64,000 nt of DNA from Corticium candelabrum (taxonomy: Eukaryota > Porifera > Homoscleromorpha > Homosclerophorida > Plakinidae), in contig NC_085092.1 of assembly GCF_963422355.1 (NCBI RefSeq), positions 1,487,501 to 1,551,500 of the forward strand, written 5' to 3'. A program made the position numbers and the translations under genes. Below, one piece after another: positions 35,601-44,891 of this stretch. Every line of letters starts with the position of its first letter. Positions within the stretch are counted from its first letter, which is position 1. The notes below the pieces were generated by a model. The model did no database searches and was not told the origin of the DNA. It saw only the letters and a list, made by a program, of their open reading frames with translations.

Positions 35601-36427
35601 CTTAGAACAAGGCAGTTGCCTTTGCGACAACGAAGAACAAGGTGGGTGCAGCTGGACGGCATCGGAATAAAGCATTCTTGTTGCAGCAGTAAGGACACTA
35701 GATTCTAGACTGGATGAAGAGAGTGCTTTACCTCCTGGAGAACTAGACCGAGCAACAACCGAAGCGTAAGACAGTGGCTTATCATGACCTGAATGCTGAT
35801 TCACTGGCGAGTCCATGATTGTAGGCGCCTGATGATCATCACTTGACATGCACGGCTTCGTCGGGGATATCTTGCTAGAAGTGGTACCAGCAGTTTTAGG
35901 ACGTTGTAGTTGATATTTCCCTCTTGCTTCCCAGTTTTGGCAGCGGTTGTGGTTGAGTGGATTGCAATTTCTACAGAATTGGCCCAACTTGGCACAGCGA
36001 CAGTTCATACAGCGGCCAACTAGTACTGGAAGTGGAACATGCCAGCTTCACTCCGTTGGTTTTTTCCTCTACCGGTGGCATGGGCTCTGAAACTTCCACC
36101 TTCTACAAACATCTTGCCAGTTTAATTGCCAACAAAACTGAAAAGAAATATAGTTCAGTGATGGAACTTCTGAGATGTCGGATCAGCTTTTCTCTAATAA
36201 GATCTTCTGTTTTGTGCATTCGCAGAAGTAGATCAGCCAAGCACAGGCCTCTAAAATGTCATGACATGGATTTAATCAACAGTGAGGCTTGCCTCACTAA
36301 GTAGATTGTGACGTTGACTTAAGTGGGTTTGTTTAATTGAATGGATTGACATAGTGTTGTGTTGAGTGCCGTTGTAGTGGCTTTTGTAGTATGGGCATGA
36401 CCGGTGGATGCTTTTGCTGAGTAATAA

Positions 36428-36481
<54 letters not shown>

Positions 36482-36539
36482 GCTGCGTGGGTGTTATCTG
36501 TCAGCTGCTAATATTTGGTGTTTTGGCTTTTTTTTAATA

Positions 36540-36571
<32 letters not shown>

Positions 36572-38131
36572 TCACGCAAACGCTGTTAAAACTTGGTTGA
36601 TAGTAAAGCAGAACAAATTGGAAGATGCCCGCTCTGCATTTGCTGATACGGCAGTACAAATCACAACATCAGGTAAACGACATCTAGGTGCTGCTTTAGG
36701 GCACCCTTCGTTTGTTCGTGAATACGTTGACAGTAAAGTCAATGAGTGGGTTCGTCAAGTGGAAAAACTATCAACCATTGCTGTAACTCATCCTCATGTC
36801 GCATACTCAGCTTTTACTCAAGGTTTGGCCCATCGCTGGTCCTATCTCTTGAGAACTGTTCCATCTATATCTGAAATGCTCAAGCCGTTAGAAGAAGTCA
36901 TCCACCAACGATTTTTGCCTAGACTGACTGGTCAACCAGTGTGCGGTGCAGACATGAGAGACCTCTTGTCATTACCTTGCAATCTCGGTGGGTTGAACAT
37001 TTCTGATCCGTCGAAGACTGCTGAATCACTATTTGCAGCTTCCGAGCACATCACTGCGCCTTTGGCTGCTCTTATTGTCGAACAAGAGAACGCCATCACA
37101 GTGTCTCCATTGGAAACAAAAAGAAGAAAATCTGAGATCAAGGCCAAGACACAAGCTTTCCACAATGAGACCTTGGAGAAGTTGCAAACAAATGCATCAC
37201 CGCAAATAAAAGGGAGCTTGGAAGTCCTATCCGAAAAGGGAGTATCGAGCTGGCTTACCGTGCAGCCTATTGAAGAGCATGGTTTCCATCTTGCCAAGAA
37301 CGATTTTCGTGATGCTCTGTGCTTAAGATATGGCTGGCCTTTATCAGATTTGCCCTCGAAATGTGAATGCGGCCTCAGTTTTAACGTCGACCATGTCATG
37401 ATATGCCAGAAAGGCGGCTTTCCCACGCTAAGGCACAACGAGATCCGGAACATCACAGCTGATCTTCTAAGGGAGGTTTCTACAGATGTTACAATCGAAC
37501 CTGTACTTCGTCCCTTGGATGGAGAACAGTTTGCGCATCGCACTGCCATCACAGATGATAACGCTAGGGTCGACATTTCTGCTAGAGGAGTGTGGAGGCA
37601 TGGAGAACGGGCATTTTTTGATGTGAGGGTTTTCTACCCAAACGCTGCTTCCAACCGCAAACACTCTTCACTCAAATCCGCCTATGTGAGTCACGAGAAT
37701 GAGAAGAAACGCGCTTACGGTGAGAGAATTCGGGAAGTTGAGCATGGGTCTTTCACTCCATTAGTGTTTACGTCATACGGAAGCACAGGCCCAGAGGCAA
37801 CAACCTTCTATAAGCGAGTGGCAAGTCTGCATGCAGCCAAGTCAGGAGAGCAGTACAGTAGAATTATGCAATTAATTCGCTGTAGATTGAGTTTTGCCCT
37901 ACTTCGCTCGAGTATACTGTGTATCCGTGGAACAAGATCCTCTACGTATAGACCTATCAAAGTGGACCTGCTGGGACTCATTGAAAGTGAGGCCCACCTA
38001 GATGAGTAGGTGGTGACTATAGCTTGTGATAATAGTTAAGCATACAGTGTAATGACGTAAAGTAGTAACTGACTTTTAATTGTTTGTTTTGCTGCGTGCG
38101 TATATCTGTCACTTATAGTGTTGTATGTTAT

Positions 38132-38171
<40 letters not shown>

Positions 38172-40393
38172 CTTGCAGCTGTTGCGAGACGTCTGTGTTC
38201 AGATCTTGTGGACCCTCGTGCAATTCAAGCTTTCGTTGCCTGTCGCCTAATCCCTATCGATAAATGTCCTGGTCTAAGGCCAATAGGAATAGGGGAAACA
38301 TTTCGAAGAATTGTTGCAAAGTCAATAATGAAAGTCGTGAAAGGTGATGTTTGTGACGCTGCTGGATGTTTGCAACTTTGTGCTGGCCAAGAAGGTGGAT
38401 CGGAAGCTGCTATTCATGCAATGCGTACAATTTTTGATAGTGAGGAAAGCGACTGTGTGCTGTTAGTTGATGCGTCAAATGCGTTCAATGCTCTGAATCG
38501 ACGGGCTGCTCTCCATAACATTCGAATCCTATGCCCAACAATTGCTACTGCTCTCATCAACACGTACAGGGATTCAATCTCCTTGTTTGTAATTGGTGGT
38601 GACATCATTGCATCTTTGGAAGGAACAACACAAGGAGATCCCCTTGCCATGTCAATGTATGCATTGGGTATCTTGCCTCTGATAAATCGAATTGCTGGTT
38701 TATGCAAACAGGTGTGGTTCGCTGATGATGCAACTGGTTCAGGAAAGTTAAAGAATGTTCGTCAATGGTGGAGTGCAATCGTTGAACACGGTCCAACCTT
38801 TGGTTACCATCCAAATGCCACGAAGACCTGGTTAATTGTAAAAGAGAATTTGATGGAAGAAGGAAGGAAGGTGTTCTGTGATACCAGTGTAAACATAACA
38901 AATTCAGGAAAACGGCACCTGGGTGCGGCACTAGGTGACACATCTTTTGTCAACGAATATGTTGGTTGCAAAGTCCAGGATTGGGTTCAACAAATTGAGT
39001 CTCTTTCAGCCATTGCTTGTACAAATCCTCATGTCGCCTACTCAGCCTTTGTCCAGGGCCTAGTTCATAAATGGTCATACCTTTTCCGCACTGTCCCTGA
39101 TATTGCGTCTGTTGTGAAACCTTTGGAAGATGCCATTTGTCATCGATTTTTGCCTGCTCTGACTGGACAGTCTGTGTTTGGGATGGAAATGAGAGAAGCT
39201 CTTTCTCTTCCTTGCAATCTTGGGGGTCTAAACATTTCTAACCCGACCAAAATGTCTGATATTTCTTTTCGTGCTTCGCAACATATCACTGCACCCCTTG
39301 TGCACTCGATTGTTGCTCAAGAACAGCTATACACTATATCGTCTGCTGACATGATAACAAGGAAAAGCGAGATGAAATCGCAGAGGCGAAACTTCAATCG
39401 CCAGCTTTTGGATTCGCTCAAAGACAATGCATCCTCTTCTTTGGCTAGATCGTTTGAATTAGCCTCAGAGAAGGGTGCATCAAGTTGGCTTACAGTACAT
39501 CCAATTGAAGAACACGGCTTTCACCTGTCTAAGGGTGACTTCAGGGATGCACTATGCTTAAGGTATGGTTGGAAACTATCTCATATTCCTTATCAATGTG
39601 AATGTGGTGAATCATTTAACATCGATCACTCCATGGTATGTAAGAAAGGGGGATTCCCGACCCTAAGACATAATGAAGTCAGAGACATAACAGCTGATTT
39701 ACTACGAGAAGTCTGTCATGATGTTGTTACTGAGCCTACCTTGCAACCGCTATCAGGTGAAAGTTTTAGTTATTCTACTGCCAACGTAATGCCGGAGGCT
39801 AGAGCGGATATCTCTGCTCGTGGCGTGTGGAGGGCTGGAGAAAGAGCATTCTTCGATGTAAGGGTATTCTACCCAAACGCTCCATCCAGCTTGAAACACC
39901 CCAACTTAGAATCTGCTTTTAGAGTGCATGAGAATGAGAAGAAACGTCAGTATGGTGAGCGAATACGAGAAATTGAACACGGATCTTTTACTCCACTTGT
40001 CTTCAGTTCGACAGGAAGCACAGGTCGAGAGGCTACTACGTTCTATAAGCGCCTTGCAAGTCTCCATGCAGCAAAATCGGGTGAACACTACAGCAAAGTT
40101 ATGCAGTTGATAAGATGCAGGCTTTCTTTTGCTCTTCTACGATCAAGCATCTTATGCATTCGTGGAACACGATCCAGTTTCTATAGACCTATCAAAGTGG
40201 ACTTGTTGGGACTCATTGAAAGTGAGGCCCATCTAGATGAGTAGATGTTGACTATAGCTTATCTTGATAGTTTAGGCATAATAACGTAAGGTAGTAACTG
40301 TCTCTTAGTGGTAACCATCTTTAGTTGTTTGTTTTGCTGCGTGGGTGTTATCTGTCAGCTGCTAATATTTGGTGTTTTGGCTTTTTTTTAATA

Positions 40394-40424
<31 letters not shown>

Positions 40425-42166
40425 GAGAAGATATGGTGTATTTGAAACAATAGCAGACTACGTATACACAAACGGCAACCTACAGCGAATGGCAATAAAC
40501 TATTACTACTACTAAACAATTACTGTCATATACAATAGTACAACTTTTACTACTACTATGTCATGTACAGTAAAGTCACTAAGCTGAGGAGGCCAGGTGC
40601 CCCTCAGACGTAGCCAGGAGAATATTGTTTTCCGGCCTGACGTAGCGTTTGCACCTGCTGCCCCTGATGCACATTATGGAAGCTCTTAGGAGTGCGAACC
40701 CGAGTCGACATCTTAGCCAGTTGATCACGCTACCGTATGGAGTGTCCTTTTTCTCAGATATCATTGAGGCCAGCTTTTTGGTAAATGACGTTGTAAGCTT
40801 GCTCATGCCACCAGTGCAAGAAAGGATAATAGGTGTAAAGGAAGCATTTTCTACTTTTCTCAGTCTTTCTTCATATTTCCTTTTCTTCTCTTGTTCCTGT
40901 CTTCTATAGCATGATGCAACTTCAAAACATGTGTACGAGGTGGCATTGGGGTTAAACACCCGGACATCAAAATATGTCTTCTCAAATCTTCCTCCCCAAA
41001 AACCTCTTGCCGAAATGTCTAATCTTGCATCATCATCTCGACTGCTTGAACGTAAAGAGAACGTCTCTCCACTTAGTGATTGCAACGTGGGCTCCGTTTC
41101 CACATCATGACAGACATCAGACAACAGATGAGAAAACATATCTCGGATTTCATTATGGCGTATAGTTGGAAAGCCTCCCGTGGGGCAGGACATAGCATGC
41201 TCCACTGACATTTTTCCACCGCAAGGGCAAGATTCACTCATATGAGGGGGGACCCATCCATATCTGAGGCATAGAGCATCTCTGAATGCAGACTTATGTA
41301 ATGAGAAGCCGTGATCCTCCAATGGCAGCACTGTGAGCCAGTTTGATGCCCCCTTTTCATTTGCTAACTCGAACATTCTTTTATGTTGGTGTGAGAGGTT
41401 ATCTCGAACATTATCAGCAAGAGTTTTGATTTCTAGCCCTTTGTGCTTGCGAATTTGCTTTTTGAGAGAATCCTGTTGATCTGGGGCATCTCCTAGAGTG
41501 ATCTCCTGATTCAAAATGAAGTCAACAAGCGGTGCAGTCATCTTTCGAGAGTTTAAGTATTCAGAAGACAATGAAGTTGGATCTGTGATTCCCAGACCAC
41601 CAAGTCTGGCTGGTAAGGAGAAGAGTTTTCTTTCCAGTTCTCCAGGGGCCGAACGACCAGTTATAGCAGGAATCAGTTGAGATTGTATTGATGATTCTAA
41701 AAGCCCAGCAAAAGTTTTGAAATTCTGATTTGTTCTCGCAGTAAAAATCCACCTGCCCAGAAGACCGTGACTTAATGCGGAATGAGCTGCTTGTGGCTGA
41801 CTTTGGGCAATGGAAGCCAATTTGTCAATCTGACGTGTCCAGTCTAAGATTGCATCACTGAGATAGCCGTTACAGAAGTTTTCAGTTCCCAGTGCAGCTC
41901 CTAAATACTTTCGACCTTCAGAGGTGATGTTCACAGCCGTTTTTGAGAACACACGTTTGGCTTCTTCAAGGCAATTCGGTTTGACGATCAACCAGGATTT
42001 TTTGGCATTTGGAAAGTATCCAAATTTTTCTCCATGTATGGAGAGTTTCTCCCACCATTGTTTGACTGCTTGTATCTTTCCTCCGGCTGCAGCATCATCG
42101 GCATACCAGACTTGGGTGCTGCCTTCTGTTTGTACTTTTTTCAGCAGAGGTACTGTGGCCAAAGCG

Positions 42167-42204
<38 letters not shown>

Positions 42205-44803
42205 TGTCATCAAGTCTGCAGCTTTGCGAACTCAGGGTGCTGGCGGGCCTTCCGGAGTCGACTCTGTTGCATGGAGAAGGTTTTGCTGCTCATTTCACAA
42301 CCAGCCCACTGAATTATGCAATGCATTGGCTGCTCTGACAAGACGCATTTGTACAGAATTTGTTGACCCAAGAGGAATCCAAGCACTAGTAGCTTGTCGA
42401 CTAATCCCATTGGACAAGTCTCCTGGTCTACGTCCAATTGGTATTGGAGAAACGTTCAGAAGGATCATTGCCAAATCGATAATGTCTATAGTGAAGGATG
42501 ATGTCTGCTGTTGTTCAGGGCCTTTGCAAGTATGTGCTGGTCAAGAAGGAGGATGTGAAGGAGCTGTTCATGCAATGAGAGCAATATTTGAAGATGATGC
42601 TACAGACTGTGTTCTGTTGGTAGGCGCAAGTAATGCGTTCAATGCTTTGAGCCGTCGAGTTGCTTTGCACAATGCTCGCATACTATGCCCTATTATTGCA
42701 ACAGCTTTAATTAACACCTACAGAGTTGACATATTGATGTATGTGATTGGAGGAGAGACTATACAGTCAACTGAAGGTACTACACAGGGTGACCCTCTGG
42801 CCATGTCGATGTATGCGATTGGCATTAGTCCTCTCATCACCAAAGTTATGGCTACGTGCAGGCAAGTTTGGTTTGCTGATGATGCTACTGGGGCAGGATC
42901 CATTAAGAATGTGAGAAAATGGTGGGATGCTATTACAGAGCATGGACCGGAATTTGGCTATTTTGCTAATGCTAACAAAACATGGCTGATCGTGAAAGAG
43001 AACAAGCAGGAGCAGGCAAGAGATATTTTTGGAGACACTTCTGTTCAGATAACAACATCAGGGAAGAGACACCTTGGTGCTGCTCTTGGTAGTTCATCCT
43101 TTGTTGAAGAATATGTCAGCAGAAAGGTAGATAAATGGGTCATGCAAGTAAAACGCTTGTCAGAGATTGCATTAACACAACCACATGTTGCTTATTCTGC
43201 ATTTACTCATGGCTTGTCTTATCAATGGTCATACATATCAAGAACTGTCGAAAACATCTCTTCCATGATGCAGCCGCTTGAGGAAGCCATTCGTGATTAT
43301 TTCATTCCTGCCATAACCGGCCAGCAACATTGTAGCCAAGACGTGAGAGATTTGTTGGCTCTACCTTGTCGACTTGGAGGTTTAAACTTGACTAATCCAA
43401 CTCACACGTCCGATGTTGAGTTCAAGTCTTCCTGTCGTATCACAGCACCATTAGCAGCTCTCATAATACAACAAGAACAGTGCTACAATGTGGCTGTCGA
43501 AGCTGTCCAGAAAGAAAAATCTGCCACAAAATTTGAAAAACGGGCTTCTCAGAAACAAGCTTTAGTAGAAGTAGAAGCTAATTGCCCAGCATCTATATAC
43601 GACAGGAAGACTTGAACTCAACATCGGACGTGTGAGTTGGATTAGTCAAGTTTAAACCTCCAAGTCGACAAGGTAGAGCCAACAAATCTCTCACGTCTTG
43701 GCTACAATGTTGCTGGCCGGTTATGGCAGGAATGAAATAATCACGAATGGCTTCCTCAAGCGGCTGCATCATGGAAGAGATGTTTTCGACAGTTCTTGAT
43801 ATGTATGACCATTGATAAGACAAGCCATGAGTAAATGCAGAATAAGCAACATGTGGTTGTGTTAATGCAATCTCTGACAAGCGTTTTACTTGCATGACCC
43901 ATTTATCTACCTTTCTGCTGACATATTCTTCAACAAAGGATGAACTACCAAGAGCAGCACCAAGGTGTCTCTTCCCTGATGTTGTTATCTGAACAGAAGT
44001 GTCTCCAAAAATATCTCTTGCCTGCTCCTGCTTGTTCTCTTTCACGATCAGCCATGTTTTGTTAGCATTAGCAAAATAGCCAAATTCCGGTCCATGCTCT
44101 GTAATAGCATCCCACCATTTTCTCACATTCTTAATGGATCCTGCCCCAGTAGCATCATCAGCAAACCAAACTTGCCTGCACGTAGCCATAACTTTGGTGA
44201 TGAGAGGACTAATGCCAATCGCATACATCGACATGGCCAGAGGGTCACCCTGTGTAGTACCTTCAGTTGACTGTATAGTCTCTCCTCCAATCACATACAT
44301 CAATATGTCAACTCTGTAGGTGTTAATTAAAGCTGTTGCAATAATAGGGCATAGTATGCGAGCATTGTGCAAAGCAACTCGACGGCTCAAAGCATTGAAC
44401 GCATTACTTGCGCCTACCAACAGAACACAGTCTGTAGCATCATCTTCAAATATTGCTCTCATTGCATGAACAGCTCCTTCACATCCTCCTTCTTGACCAG
44501 CACATACTTGCAAAGGCCCTGAACAACAGCAGACATCATCCTTCACTATAGACATTATCGATTTGGCAATGATCCTTCTGAACGTTTCTCCAATACCAAT
44601 TGGACGTAGACCAGGAGACTTGTCCAATGGGATTAGTCGACAAGCTACTAGTGCTTGGATTTCTCTTGGGTCCTACTACCACTACCACTACCACTACCAC
44701 TACCACTACCACTACCACTACCACTACCACTACCACTACCACTACCACTACTACTCCTGCTGCTACTACTACTACTATACACACACGCAAGCATGCACGC
44801 ATT

Positions 44804-44891
<88 letters not shown>

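Noticed and set aside
36408..36571. Poly-Leu and poly-Tyr N-termini of long ORFs
   Set aside because: They are the CTA tract read in frames without stops; the native element coding starts after the repeat.
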